Assembly: GCA_050874665.1 (NCBI GenBank)
Contig: JBNMLC010000009.1
Span: 41,924 to 105,923, forward strand
Direction of reading: 5' to 3'
Length of the DNA stretch: 64,000 nucleotides
DNA from: RUG11237 sp050874665
GTDB taxonomy: Bacteria > Bacillota > Clostridia > Lachnospirales > Lachnospiraceae
Shown: in pieces, positions 15,150 through 23,812 of the stretch
Layout: the number at the start of each line of letters is the position of its first letter
Position numbering within the stretch: the first letter of the stretch is position 1
Position numbers and translations under genes: made by a program
Notes under the pieces: generated by a model
The model's database searches: none
Told to the model about the DNA's origin: nothing
The model's input: the letters and a program-made list of their open reading frames with translations, nothing else

Positions 15150-17337
15150 AATTCTGAAATTTGCAAAAAAGTCATGGTACTGGATGTTGATTATCATTGC
15201 ACTGCTGTTTGTGCAGGCAGCATGTGATTTGTCCTTGCCACAGTATACATCGGATATTGTAGATGTTGGTATTCAAAATGGAGGAATTGAGGAAAGTGTT
15301 CCAAAGGCCATGACAGAAACCACATACAATGCAGTAAAGCTTTTTTTGAAAGATGAAACAAAATTAGACGAATATTACGATTATCTCGATTTTGGTAAGG
15401 AAGAAGAGAAAAAAGAGGAATATTTAGCAGAATATCCGGAATGGAAAGAGGAAAACATTTATGTTTTGAATTTTGATTTAGCTAAGGAAAAAGACAAAGG
15501 AGAAGAACTGAACCAATTGATACAGATTCCAGGTGCACTGTATTGTATGTTAGATGAAGAAACAAAGGCATCTTTGCCATTTTTGCCGGAAGAAGCAAGA
15601 ATGGCTATGGTAAACAGTGCAGAAGAAAAGATGTCTGAAATGGAAGGACTTGTAGGAGATTCTGTTTCTGCAGCGTTTGTAAAAGCAGCTTATGAAGAAT
15701 TAGGAATGGATATGGAACAGATACAGATGGATTATCTATTCCATACAGGACTAAAGATGTTATTGATTTCATTGCTTGGAATGGCAGCCGCAATTATTAT
15801 CACATTGCTTGCTTCAAGAGTGGCAGCCGTTACCAGCAGGAGTCTGCGTGACAGAACCTTTGAAAAGGTAGTTGGATTTTCAAATGCAGAGATGAATAAT
15901 TTTTCCACTGCATCACTGATCACTAGATGTACAAACGATATTCAACAGATACAGATGGTATTGGTGATGATGCTTAGAATTGTAGCATATGCGCCTATCA
16001 TGGGCATTGGAGGTTTGATAAAAGTATTCAAGACAACACCATCAATGGCGTGGATTATCGGAATTGCAGTAATTGCAATTATATGTCTTGTTATTATTCT
16101 TATGACGGTAGCAATGCCTAAATTTAAGAAAATGCAAGTGCTGGTGGATAAGCTGAATCTGGTATCTAGAGAAATTCTTACAGGTATTCCGGTAATCAGA
16201 GCGTTCAGCCGTGAAAAGCATGAGGAGAAAAGATTTGATGTTGCAAGCCGCAATTTAATGAAAACACAGTTATTTACTAACCGGGCTATGGCATTGATGA
16301 TGCCAACCATGATGTTTATCATGAATGGAATTACTGTTTTGATTATCTGGGTTGGTGCACATGGAATTGATCTGGGAGATTTACAGGTGGGTGATATGAT
16401 GGCGTTTATTACCTACACCATGCAGATTGTAATGGCGTTTCTTATGATTACTATGGTATCTGTCATGCTTCCTAGAGCGGCTGTGGCAGCAAATCGTGTG
16501 GACGAAGTGCTGACAAGTAAAACGTTGATTACAAATCCGGAAGTGGAAAAAGTACCGGACGCAACTTTGGGAACGGTGAAATTTGATCATGTAAGCTTCA
16601 AATATCCGGGGGCAGAAGAAAATGTATTAAATAATATAAGTTTTACAGCAAAACCAGGACAGACAACAGCAATCATTGGAAGTACAGGTGCAGGAAAATC
16701 CACTTTGGTTAATTTGATTCCACGATTGTATGATGTGACAGAAGGTGCAATTAAAATTGATGGAATAAATATCAAAGATATGAAATTGAAAAAACTTCGT
16801 AATATGATAGGGTTTGTTCCACAAAAAGGCATTCTATTTTCAGGAACGATTGATTCAAACCTAAGATTTGGCGCGAAGGAGGCCTCGAAGGAGCATATAG
16901 TGAGTGCGGCAGAAACAGCACAGGCAATGGAATTTATTACAGAAAAACCACAACAGTTTGATTCTCCGATTGCGCAAGGTGGTGCCAACGTATCAGGTGG
17001 ACAGAAACAGCGTCTTGCGATTGCCAGAGCTATTGCAAAAAATCCGAAAATATATGTCTTTGACGACAGTTTTTCTGCATTGGATTATAAAACAGACGTT
17101 GCAGTGCGAAAGGCACTTTATGAGAAAGTGAAAGATGACGTAGTTATCATTGTGGCACAGAGAATCAGTACGATTATTCATGCAGAAAAGATTATCGTAT
17201 TAGATGAAGGAAATGTAGTGGGTGTTGGAACTCACGAAGAACTGCTCAAAGACAATGAAGTATATCGTCAGATTGCAATGAGTCAGTTGTCAGAAAAAGA
17301 ACTGGGCATTACAGAATATGGGAAGGAGGAAAAATAA
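15142..17337 (+). CDS. ABC exporter half-transporter with degenerate ATPase site and large outer loop
   Basis: A 731-residue fused membrane and nucleotide-binding half-transporter of the multidrug/lipid exporter type. Six membrane helices are expected, but between the first (about residues 14-33) and second (about 205-226) lies an acidic loop of about 170 residues, unusually large and probably outside the cell. The ATPase domain has Walker A GSTGAGKST (about 513), signature VSGGQ (about 617) and Walker B VFDDSFSALD, where the catalytic glutamate is aspartate. It overlaps marR by eight bases and the next gene by one. With the next protein it forms a heterodimer with one degenerate and one active site. 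Confidence 0.92.
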   Translation: MIKILKFAKKSWYWMLIIIALLFVQAACDLSLPQYTSDIVDVGIQNGGIEESVPKAMTETTYNAVKLFLKDETKLDEYYDYLDFGKEEEKKEEYLAEYPEWKEENIYVLNFDLAKEKDKGEELNQLIQIPGALYCMLDEETKASLPFLPEEARMAMVNSAEEKMSEMEGLVGDSVSAAFVKAAYEELGMDMEQIQMDYLFHTGLKMLLISLLGMAAAIIITLLASRVAAVTSRSLRDRTFEKVVGFSNAEMNNFSTASLITRCTNDIQQIQMVLVMMLRIVAYAPIMGIGGLIKVFKTTPSMAWIIGIAVIAIICLVIILMTVAMPKFKKMQVLVDKLNLVSREILTGIPVIRAFSREKHEEKRFDVASRNLMKTQLFTNRAMALMMPTMMFIMNGITVLIIWVGAHGIDLGDLQVGDMMAFITYTMQIVMAFLMITMVSVMLPRAAVAANRVDEVLTSKTLITNPEVEKVPDATLGTVKFDHVSFKYPGAEENVLNNISFTAKPGQTTAIIGSTGAGKSTLVNLIPRLYDVTEGAIKIDGINIKDMKLKKLRNMIGFVPQKGILFSGTIDSNLRFGAKEASKEHIVSAAETAQAMEFITEKPQQFDSPIAQGGANVSGGQKQRLAIARAIAKNPKIYVFDDSFSALDYKTDVAVRKALYEKVKDDVVIIVAQRISTIIHAEKIIVLDEGNVVGVGTHEELLKDNEVYRQIAMSQLSEKELGITEYGKEEK

Positions 17338-19214
17338 TGGAAAAACAGAGCAAAACTCCGAAAAGAATGCATGGACCTATGGGCGGCGGTGCTATGGCAG
17401 GTGGTGAAAAGCCAAAAGAATTTAAAAAGACACTGGGCAAGCTGGTAAAGTATTTAAGTAAATATCATGTGGCGATTATTATAGTTATGGTATTTGCTGT
17501 GGGAAGTACCGTATTTAATGTGGTAGGACCAAAAATATTAGGAAAAGCAACCACAGAAATATTTAACGGTCTTATGAGCAAGATTAATGGCGGTGCAGGG
17601 ATTGATTTTACCAAAATTGGAAAACTTCTTCTTATATTATTAGGATTATATGGTCTGAGCACCCTGTTTGGATATGTGCAGGGATTTGTAATGAGTGGCA
17701 TTTCCCAGAAAATGTCATTTAAATTAAGAAAAGAATTATCAGAAAAAATGAATCGCCTCCCAATGAGTTACTACGATAAAAGAACCTATGGTGAGGTATT
17801 ATCCAGAATTACGAATGATGTAGATACGCTTGGTATGAGTTTAAATCAGGCAGTTACACAGTTGATTACTTCCGTGACTACTATTGTGGGAGTACTCGTT
17901 ATGATGTTGACGATTAGTCCGTTAATGACTTTAATCGCATTGCTGATTCTCCCGGTTTCAGCCGGCTTGATATCAGTAATTGTCAAACATTCGCAGAAAT
18001 ATTTCAAGCAGCAGCAAGAATATTTAGGCCATGTAAATGGGCAGATTGAAGAAGTATTTGGCGGTCATAATGTAATAAAGCTTTTTAATAAAGAAGAAGA
18101 TGTAATTGACGAATTTAAAAAGACAAATGAGATTTTATATCATTCTGCATGGAAATCACAGTTCTTCTCAGGAATGACCCAGCCAATGATGCAGTTTGTG
18201 GGTAATCTTGGTTATGTAGCTGTGGCGGTTGTCGGTGGTTATCTGAATATTAAAAAGGTGATTGAAGTGGGGGATATTCAGTCATTTATCCAGTATGTAA
18301 GACAGTTTACCCAGCCAATTACACAGATTGCCCAGGTATCTAATATGCTTCAGTCTACATTGGCAGCGGCAGAACGAGTGTTTGAGTTTTTAGAGGAGGA
18401 CGAAGAAGAGCAGACTGCAAAGCATCATGCGATGATGATAGAGGACGGAAAGGAAAGAAAAGTAACACCGCAGGATTTAAATGGAAATGTTACATTTGAA
18501 CATGTGAAATTTGGATACGTATCTGACAAGATAATTATTCAGGATTTTAGTGCGAAGGTAGAAAAAGGACAGAAGATTGCAATTGTAGGTCCTACCGGTG
18601 CAGGAAAAACGACCATTGTAAAATTGTTGATGAGATTTTACGACTTGAATAGTGGCACTATAAAAATAGATGGTTATAATATCAACGATTTTGACCGTAG
18701 CGAGTTGAGAGAAGCATTTGGCATGGTATTACAGGAAACCTGGCTGTTTAAAGGAAGCATTATGGAAAATATTCGTTATGGAAGATTGAATGCTACAGAT
18801 GAGGAAGTGATTGCTGCAGCAAAGGCGGCACATGCACATCACTTCATTCAGTCACTTCCGGGCGGATATCAGATGGAGCTTAATGAAGATGCATCGAACA
18901 TTTCACAAGGACAAAAACAGCTTTTAACGATAGCAAGAGCCATTCTTGCAGACAATAAACTTCTTATATTAGATGAAGCTACCAGTTCTGTGGATACCCG
19001 TACCGAAGAAAGAATCCAGAAGGCAATGGATAATCTGATGAAAGGAAGAACCAGCTTTGTAATTGCACATCGGCTTTCCACGATTAAAGATGCAGATTTG
19101 ATTCTTGTATTAAAAGACGGTGATGTAATCGAGCAGGGAAATCATGAAGAATTGTTAGCAAAAGACGGATTTTATGCAAAATTATACAATTCGCAGTTTG
19201 AACAGACTGCGTAG
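17337..19214 (+). CDS. ABC exporter half-transporter, partner with canonical catalytic glutamate
   Basis: A 625-residue half-transporter; its start codon shares one base with the previous stop. It has six membrane helices in the first 330 residues, then Walker A GPTGAGKTT (about 418), an altered signature ISQGQ (about 522) and Walker B LLILDEATSSVD with the catalytic glutamate. The canonical active site is thus built from its Walker motifs and the intact VSGGQ of the partner; the other site pairs the partner's aspartate with this ISQGQ. This complementary pattern is the hallmark of heterodimeric exporters such as TM287/288. A Gly/Met-rich start precedes the first helix. Substrate unknown; MarR control suggests a toxic compound. 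Confidence 0.93.
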   Translation: MEKQSKTPKRMHGPMGGGAMAGGEKPKEFKKTLGKLVKYLSKYHVAIIIVMVFAVGSTVFNVVGPKILGKATTEIFNGLMSKINGGAGIDFTKIGKLLLILLGLYGLSTLFGYVQGFVMSGISQKMSFKLRKELSEKMNRLPMSYYDKRTYGEVLSRITNDVDTLGMSLNQAVTQLITSVTTIVGVLVMMLTISPLMTLIALLILPVSAGLISVIVKHSQKYFKQQQEYLGHVNGQIEEVFGGHNVIKLFNKEEDVIDEFKKTNEILYHSAWKSQFFSGMTQPMMQFVGNLGYVAVAVVGGYLNIKKVIEVGDIQSFIQYVRQFTQPITQIAQVSNMLQSTLAAAERVFEFLEEDEEEQTAKHHAMMIEDGKERKVTPQDLNGNVTFEHVKFGYVSDKIIIQDFSAKVEKGQKIAIVGPTGAGKTTIVKLLMRFYDLNSGTIKIDGYNINDFDRSELREAFGMVLQETWLFKGSIMENIRYGRLNATDEEVIAAAKAAHAHHFIQSLPGGYQMELNEDASNISQGQKQLLTIARAILADNKLLILDEATSSVDTRTEERIQKAMDNLMKGRTSFVIAHRLSTIKDADLILVLKDGDVIEQGNHEELLAKDGFYAKLYNSQFEQTA

Positions 19215-19369
19215 AAAAATAAACGCCTATTGATATCTGTCACATAGCTTATCCATCTTTCTATATTTGACATTGCAATGATGGTATTTTGTCTTATTGG
19301 GGTGGCTGGCGGCAGTGTTAGTATATCAGATAGGAAAACGGATTTTTTAAAGTTTTAGATAAGTAAATA
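19215..19369 (+). other. Non-coding gap with a possible membrane-protein remnant
   Basis: No complete gene is seen. From about 19280 one frame reads WYFVLLGWLAAVLVYQIGKR and then stops: a single hydrophobic segment followed by basic residues, without start codon or ribosome site. It could be the decayed end of a membrane protein or chance. Confidence 0.25.
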
Positions 19370-19437
19370 TTGACGAAACGAAGGTTATGTGTTTAAATGA
19401 AATGCGAATGATAAAATTTAAACATATGACCTTTTTA
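19370..19437 (+). promoter_or_regulatory. Terminator hairpin overlapping the hydrogenase promoter
   Basis: AAGGTTATGTGTTTAAAT (19381-19398) pairs with ATTTAAACATATGACCTT (19416-19433) with only two G-U pairs and is followed by TTTT, a strong intrinsic terminator. TTGACG (19370-19375) and TTAAAT (19393-19398) are 17 bases apart, so the left arm also holds a plausible -10 box. Transcripts starting here would begin inside the loop and escape termination, while read-through from upstream would stop. Confidence 0.6.
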
Positions 19438-19463
19438 CTTTACTAGAGCATGGAGGAGAGAAT

Positions 19464-20963
19464 ATGAGTTTTAGAGGCCTTGACACAGAAGTGCGAAAAC
19501 TTCGAAAAGAAACATTCAAAGAAATAGCTAAACTTGCATACGAATCCGAGGATATTATTAACGATTTAGAAGCATTGCCATATAAAATGACAGATGCAGA
19601 AAATCCGAGATTTTGGGAAAATATATATCGGGAACGTGCTGTAGTCAGGGAAAGACTCCGACTCGCTATGGGACTTTCACTACGTCCGGAAAATAAGCCT
19701 GTGCATGCCACCGAAGGTGTGGATGAAAGCAATATTGCAGAGAAATACTATGAACCGCCGTTGATGCAGGTAATTCCATCTGCCTGTAATGCTTGTGCAG
19801 AAAATATGTTTATTGTAACAAATCAGTGTAAAACATGTACGGCACAGCCATGTGCCAAGGTCTGTCCAAGAGGAGCTATTTCACTGGTGGATGGAAAGTC
19901 ATATATAGATCAGGAAAAATGTGTGAAATGCGGAAAGTGTAAGGAAGTATGTCCTTATGATGCGATTTCTAAGCAGGTACGCCCATGTGCAGCAGCCTGC
20001 GGAGTGAATGCAATTGTAAGCGATGAGCATGGAAGGGCATGCATTGATAGTGAAAAATGTGTGTCTTGTGGTATGTGCATGGTAAATTGTCCTTTTGGGG
20101 CAATTGCAGATAAATCTCAAATATTCCAGTTAATTCGTGCAATTCAGTCGGGACGTGAAATTGTAGCTGAGATTGCACCGGCATTTGTTGGCCAGTTTGG
20201 CAAAGATGTGACACCGGCTCAGGTAAAGGAAGGTTTAAAACAATTAGGATTTAAGTATGTATATGAAGTTGCTATTGGTGCAGATCAGGGGGCAATGGCA
20301 GAAGCAAAGCATTATGTGAAGGAAGTGGCAACAGAAAAATTACCATTTTTACTGACATCGTGCTGTCCATCCTGGTCCATGTTAGCAAGAAAGTTTTTCC
20401 CGGAAACGATTGAGAGCATCTCAAATGAATTGACGCCAATGGTTGCTACAGCAAGAAAAATAAAGGAAGAACACCCGGATTCCAACATTGTGTTTATCGG
20501 ACCCTGTGCCTCTAAAAAGTTAGAAGCATCCAGAAAAACAGTGCGAAGTGATGTGGATTTTGTTATCACGTTTGAAGAATTAGCCGGTATGTTTGCAGCA
20601 AAAGACATTGTGTTGTCAGAATTAGAAACAGATGAGAGTGATGAAATTAAAGATGCGACATCAGCAGGACGAGGCTACGCAGTAGCCGGTGGTGTGGCGG
20701 AGGCCATCAGACAGTGTATTGAAGAATATTACCCGGATACAGAAGTAAAGATTGAACATGCAGAAGGTTTGAGTGAGTGCAAGAAAATGCTTGCATTGGC
20801 AAAGGCAGGACGTAAAAATGGCTGTTTAATTGAAGGAATGGGCTGCCCGGGTGGATGTGTTGGCGGTGCCGGCACGAATATTCCGATTGTAAAGGCCAAC
20901 CAGGAAGTGAAAAAATTTGTGGCGAGTGCAGAACGAAAACTTCCATTACCGGAGGAGGGATAA
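19464..20963 (+). CDS. monomeric [FeFe] hydrogenase
   Basis: A 499-residue hydrogenase. Residues 1-100 are helical and unassigned. Cysteine-rich segments between 107 and 215 include CKTCTAQPCAKVCP, CVKCGKCKEVCP and CVSCGMCMVNCP, giving several [4Fe-4S] clusters. The H-cluster motifs follow: TSCCPSW (about 298), GPCASKK (about 346) and EGMGCPGGCVGGAG (about 457). It reduces protons with ferredoxin, or the reverse, in the cytoplasm. It lacks the N-terminal [2Fe-2S] domain of CpI-type enzymes, and the motif variants look more like the group B branch; phylogeny is needed. Maturases HydEFG are not in the window. GGAGGAG precedes the ATG. Confidence 0.9.
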   Translation: MSFRGLDTEVRKLRKETFKEIAKLAYESEDIINDLEALPYKMTDAENPRFWENIYRERAVVRERLRLAMGLSLRPENKPVHATEGVDESNIAEKYYEPPLMQVIPSACNACAENMFIVTNQCKTCTAQPCAKVCPRGAISLVDGKSYIDQEKCVKCGKCKEVCPYDAISKQVRPCAAACGVNAIVSDEHGRACIDSEKCVSCGMCMVNCPFGAIADKSQIFQLIRAIQSGREIVAEIAPAFVGQFGKDVTPAQVKEGLKQLGFKYVYEVAIGADQGAMAEAKHYVKEVATEKLPFLLTSCCPSWSMLARKFFPETIESISNELTPMVATARKIKEEHPDSNIVFIGPCASKKLEASRKTVRSDVDFVITFEELAGMFAAKDIVLSELETDESDEIKDATSAGRGYAVAGGVAEAIRQCIEEYYPDTEVKIEHAEGLSECKKMLALAKAGRKNGCLIEGMGCPGGCVGGAGTNIPIVKANQEVKKFVASAERKLPLPEEG

Positions 20964-20968
20964 ACGTT

Positions 20969-21469
20969 ATGTTTGGAAAATTTTATCCCTCCCAAGAAGC
21001 AGACAGTGCGTATAAGATTGATTACGAAGCTTTGTATGAACAGGGATATCGGGGGATCATCTACGATATTGATAATACACTGACAGAGCATGGAGCGCCG
21101 GCAACAGAGGAAACAGTGGCATTGATGAAAAGATTAAAAAAAATCGGCTTTGGTATCTGTCTTTTATCTAACAATAAAGAAGAACGTGTGAAAATGTTTA
21201 ATGAAGATATTCATGTGCAGTATATTCATAAGGCAGGAAAACCGTCTGTTTCCGGATACGAAAAAGCAATGCTTTTAATCGGGACGAATAAGGAAAATAC
21301 GGTTTTTATTGGGGATCAGATATTTACAGATATTTATGGTGCCAATCGCACAGGTCTGATGACTTATCTGGTAAAGCCAATAGATAAAAAGGAAGAAATA
21401 CAGATTGTTCTGAAACGATATTTGGAGAAAATCGTCTTGTATTTCTACCATAAAAGAAAATCAGCCTGA
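20969..21469 (+). CDS. yqeG: YqeG-family HAD phosphatase
   Basis: A 166-residue HAD-IIIA hydrolase starting at ATG 20969, five bases after the hydrogenase stop, with GGAGGAGGG inside the end of that gene. The nucleophile motif is YDIDNTLTEHGAP (about residue 29), the second motif is LLSNNKEERV and the acidic motif is VFIGDQIFTDIYGANR. The family is related to the mitochondrial phosphatidylglycerophosphatase GEP4; in Firmicutes it is often next to aroE or ribosome-assembly genes such as yqeH. Here EF-P and aroE follow, which agrees. It is cytoplasmic; the exact substrate is not established by sequence. Confidence 0.9.
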   Translation: MFGKFYPSQEADSAYKIDYEALYEQGYRGIIYDIDNTLTEHGAPATEETVALMKRLKKIGFGICLLSNNKEERVKMFNEDIHVQYIHKAGKPSVSGYEKAMLLIGTNKENTVFIGDQIFTDIYGANRTGLMTYLVKPIDKKEEIQIVLKRYLEKIVLYFYHKRKSA

Positions 21470-21479
21470 AAAAAAGTAG

Positions 21480-21546
21480 TTGAAAAATAGTAAATTTTAG
21501 TATAAAATATAGATGAGTTTATGAGCCTGCAGCGTGAAGATGGCTC
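21480..21546 (+). promoter_or_regulatory. efp promoter and leader hairpin
   Basis: TTGAAA (21480-21485) and TAAAAT (21503-21508) are 17 bases apart. The leader contains GAGCC / GGCTC (21521-21546), a small stem ahead of AAGGAGG. No known riboswitch pattern is seen. Confidence 0.55.
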
Positions 21547-21572
21547 GGCGTTAATTTAAGGAGGAAAATAAA

Positions 21573-22130
21573 ATGGTTTCAGCAGGAGATTTTAGAAACG
21601 GTGTAACTTTGGAAATAGAAGGAAATATCTATCAGATTATCGAATTCCAGCATGTAAAACCTGGTAAGGGTGCAGCTTTCGTTCGTACAAAATTGAAAAA
21701 TATCATTAACGGTGGCGTGGTAGAAAAGACATTCCGTCCAACAGAAAAATTCCCACAGGCTCGTATTGACAGAGTGGAAATGCAGTATTTATATGCTGAC
21801 GGAGATTTATATAACTTTATGAATATGGAAACATATGATCAGATTGCATTAAGCAGTGAAGCAGTTGGAGATGCATTAAAGTTTGTAAAAGAAAACGAAA
21901 TGGTTAAGATTTGTTCCCATAATGGAAACGTATTTGCTATTGAACCACCATTGTTTGTAGAACTTGAAATTACAGAAACAGAGCCGGGCGTAAAGGGTGA
22001 TACAGCAACAGGAGCAACAAAGCCTGCAACTGTAGAAACAGGAGCAACGGTATATGTTCCATTATTTGTAAATCAGGGTGATGTTATTAAAATTGACACA
22101 AGAACAGGTGAATACCTTTCAAGAGTATAA
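21573..22130 (+). CDS. efp: translation elongation factor P
   Basis: A 185-residue EF-P of exactly the usual length, with three beta-barrel domains. The domain I loop reads HVKPGKGAAFVRTKLKN, with the lysine at the tip that is modified in many bacteria. It relieves ribosome stalling at polyproline stretches. The first domain start VSAGDFRNGVTLEIEG and the end DVIKIDTRTGEYLSRV are standard. The EpmA/B modification genes are not nearby. Several very proline/threonine-rich secreted proteins are encoded in this window, though their linkers mostly have single prolines. It is preceded by its own promoter and followed by a terminator. Confidence 0.97.
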   Translation: MVSAGDFRNGVTLEIEGNIYQIIEFQHVKPGKGAAFVRTKLKNIINGGVVEKTFRPTEKFPQARIDRVEMQYLYADGDLYNFMNMETYDQIALSSEAVGDALKFVKENEMVKICSHNGNVFAIEPPLFVELEITETEPGVKGDTATGATKPATVETGATVYVPLFVNQGDVIKIDTRTGEYLSRV

Positions 22131-22145
22131 TAAGTATCATAAAAG

Positions 22146-22188
22146 AAAGCTATGGTTTCGGACAAGCGTTTGGAATCGTAGCTTTTTC
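22146..22188 (+). terminator. Intrinsic terminator after efp
   Basis: AAAGCTATGGTTTC pairs with GAATCGTAGCTTT (G-U tolerant), followed by TTTTT. It starts 15 bases after the efp stop. Confidence 0.7.
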
Positions 22189-22223
22189 CATAAAGTGTGA
22201 ATAAAAGGACAGGAGCGATGGAA

Positions 22224-23087
22224 ATGAAAGAGATTACGGGACATACGGTATTGACAGGACTATTAGGACACCCGGTGGCACACAGTATTTCGCCAATGAT
22301 GCACAACGAAGCGTTTCGGCAGTTAGAGCTTGACTATGTGTATTTGTGCTTTGACGTGGGAACAGAAAACTTAAAAACAGCAGTGGAAGGATTAAAAGCA
22401 TTAGGTGTAAGAGGATTTAATTGTACCATGCCGGATAAAAATCTGATGTGTGAACTGGCGGATCACCTTTCTCCTGCGGCGAAAATGATTGGCGCAGTAA
22501 ATACAGTGTTAAATGAGAATGGTATTCTTACAGGATATAATACAGATGGTATGGGATATATGCAGGCAGTTAAAGATGCAGGATTTGATATTATAGGCAA
22601 AAAGATGACACTTCTTGGTGCGGGTGGTGCAGCAACAGCGGTATGTGTGCAGGCAGCATTAGACGGCGTGAAGGAAATTAATGTATTTAGCATACGGGAT
22701 CAGTTTTTTGAGAGAGCGCAGCATCTGGTAGATACGATTAATAAAGAAACGAAATGTAAGGCAAATTTGTATGATTTTGCAGATGAAAGTGTATTGAAGA
22801 AAAGTGTGGAAGAAAGCGATATCCTTACGAATGGAACTAGTGTGGGAATGGCGCCGAACACAGACGCGTGCATTATAAAGGATGCGTCTTTCCTGCATGA
22901 GGGCTTGATCGTGTCTGACGTTATCTATAACCCGAGAGAAACGAAACTCCTTAAGATGGCAAAAGAAAACGGCTGTCATACATTTAATGGATTATATATG
23001 CTTTTGTATCAGGGCGCAGAAGCGTTTAAGATATGGACGGGAAAAGAAATGCCTGTGGAAAGTATTAAAGCGAAGTATTTTTCGTAA
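22224..23087 (+). CDS. aroE: shikimate dehydrogenase
   Basis: A 287-residue enzyme starting at ATG 22224, eight bases after GGAG; ATG 22218 and GTG 22197 are in frame but badly spaced. The shikimate site reads GHPVAHSISPMMHN, the catalytic lysine is in NCTMPDKN and the aspartate in YNTDGMGY; the NADP-binding loop is LLGAGGAATAV. It reduces 3-dehydroshikimate to shikimate. The substitution of the usual NVTxPxK by NCTMPDK puts it somewhat closer to the YdiB/quinate-type relatives, so dual quinate use is possible. AroC is encoded 28 kb away in this window; the other aro genes are elsewhere. Confidence 0.9.
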   Translation: MKEITGHTVLTGLLGHPVAHSISPMMHNEAFRQLELDYVYLCFDVGTENLKTAVEGLKALGVRGFNCTMPDKNLMCELADHLSPAAKMIGAVNTVLNENGILTGYNTDGMGYMQAVKDAGFDIIGKKMTLLGAGGAATAVCVQAALDGVKEINVFSIRDQFFERAQHLVDTINKETKCKANLYDFADESVLKKSVEESDILTNGTSVGMAPNTDACIIKDASFLHEGLIVSDVIYNPRETKLLKMAKENGCHTFNGLYMLLYQGAEAFKIWTGKEMPVESIKAKYFS

Positions 23088-23110
23088 TGATTTTGTCCGT
23101 TCAGGGGTTG

Positions 23111-23315
23111 GGACGCCCATCATACATACGAAGCTTCCGGAGCAAACAGCAGATATAATATAATAGAGTAGTAAAACGAAATAAACTTTCATATATTATA
23201 ATGGAATATAACAATTCATCACTTAGAGTTTGTCATGCACAGCCCATCATATATACGAAGCTTCCAGAACTGTTTGGGTCTGCTTTGGAAGCTTCTGTAT
23301 GTATTGTGGGCGTCC
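23111..23315. repeat. 205-bp inverted-repeat element with a third internal copy
   Basis: GGACGCCCATCATACATACG at 23111-23130 continues as AAGCTTCC to 23138. Its imperfect inverse occurs at 23287-23315 (starting GGAAGCTTCTGTATG, ending GGGCGTCC). A further direct copy (GCCCATCATATATACGAAGC) lies at 23242. The outer pair could be the ends of a small non-autonomous element (MITE); the inner pair makes a long hairpin with the same right arm, so two exclusive foldings are possible. No clear target-site duplication is visible. The region carries no convincing gene and stands just ahead of the pilus operon. Confidence 0.65.
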
Positions 23316-23363
23316 TGGCAACCTCAAATCCCCGAATTGTTGTAATGAAAGGAGTTATATTAT

Positions 23364-23651
23364 ATGGAAGCGAGAGAAGAAAAACTATTGATGGCAAGGG
23401 CTTCCTTCAAAAACGAAGGAAGCCCAAAGTGTTTTAGAGAAGAAAAAAAAGAATTGGAGGTTCAGAGCAGAGGAAAGAGCATGTTTCTGCTAAGACTTGT
23501 GGCGGCACTTGTGTTATTTGGAATGTTTGTGTATAGTGACTATTCTGGAGTGTCAAAAATTAATGAAATATCACATAAAAGTTTCGAGGAAATACGGAAG
23601 GAACAGATAAATATTGAAAAATATAGTGCAATATTGGGAAAAATGTGGTAA
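23364..23651 (+). CDS. small single-pass membrane protein at the head of the pilus operon
   Basis: A 95-residue protein; GGAG stands nine bases before ATG 23364. The first 35 residues are highly charged, then one hydrophobic segment (MFLLRLVAALVLFGMFVYSD, about residues 40-59), then about 35 residues that would face outside. I do not recognise a family. Another frame downstream (about 23650-23780) encodes a strikingly basic stretch of about 40 residues ending KKFRKC, so a longer frameshifted form once existed or the stretch is chance. Its place directly before pilB suggests an accessory role in pilus assembly, but that is only context. Confidence 0.6.
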   Translation: MEAREEKLLMARASFKNEGSPKCFREEKKELEVQSRGKSMFLLRLVAALVLFGMFVYSDYSGVSKINEISHKSFEEIRKEQINIEKYSAILGKMW

Positions 23652-23812
23652 AATATACAGAAGTAGTGGTAAGAAAGAAGAAAAATGCACAAAAAGCGTA
23701 TGCAAAATTTGTAAAAAACTATAAAATAATGTATAAGCGTGTAAAAATAGTTGCTAAAAAATTTCGTAAATGTTAAAGTAGAGTATAGAATGAGTGGAAA
23801 GGTGTGCTATAA

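Noticed and set aside
23088..23363. c-di-GMP riboswitch controlling the pilus operon, as known in Clostridioides difficile
   Set aside because: Neither class I nor class II consensus elements are found; the structure present is made of repeated inverted copies.
23201..23437. 78-residue + strand ORF upstream of pilB
   Set aside because: It lies across the inverted repeats, has no ribosome site and overlaps the better-supported 95-residue gene in another frame.
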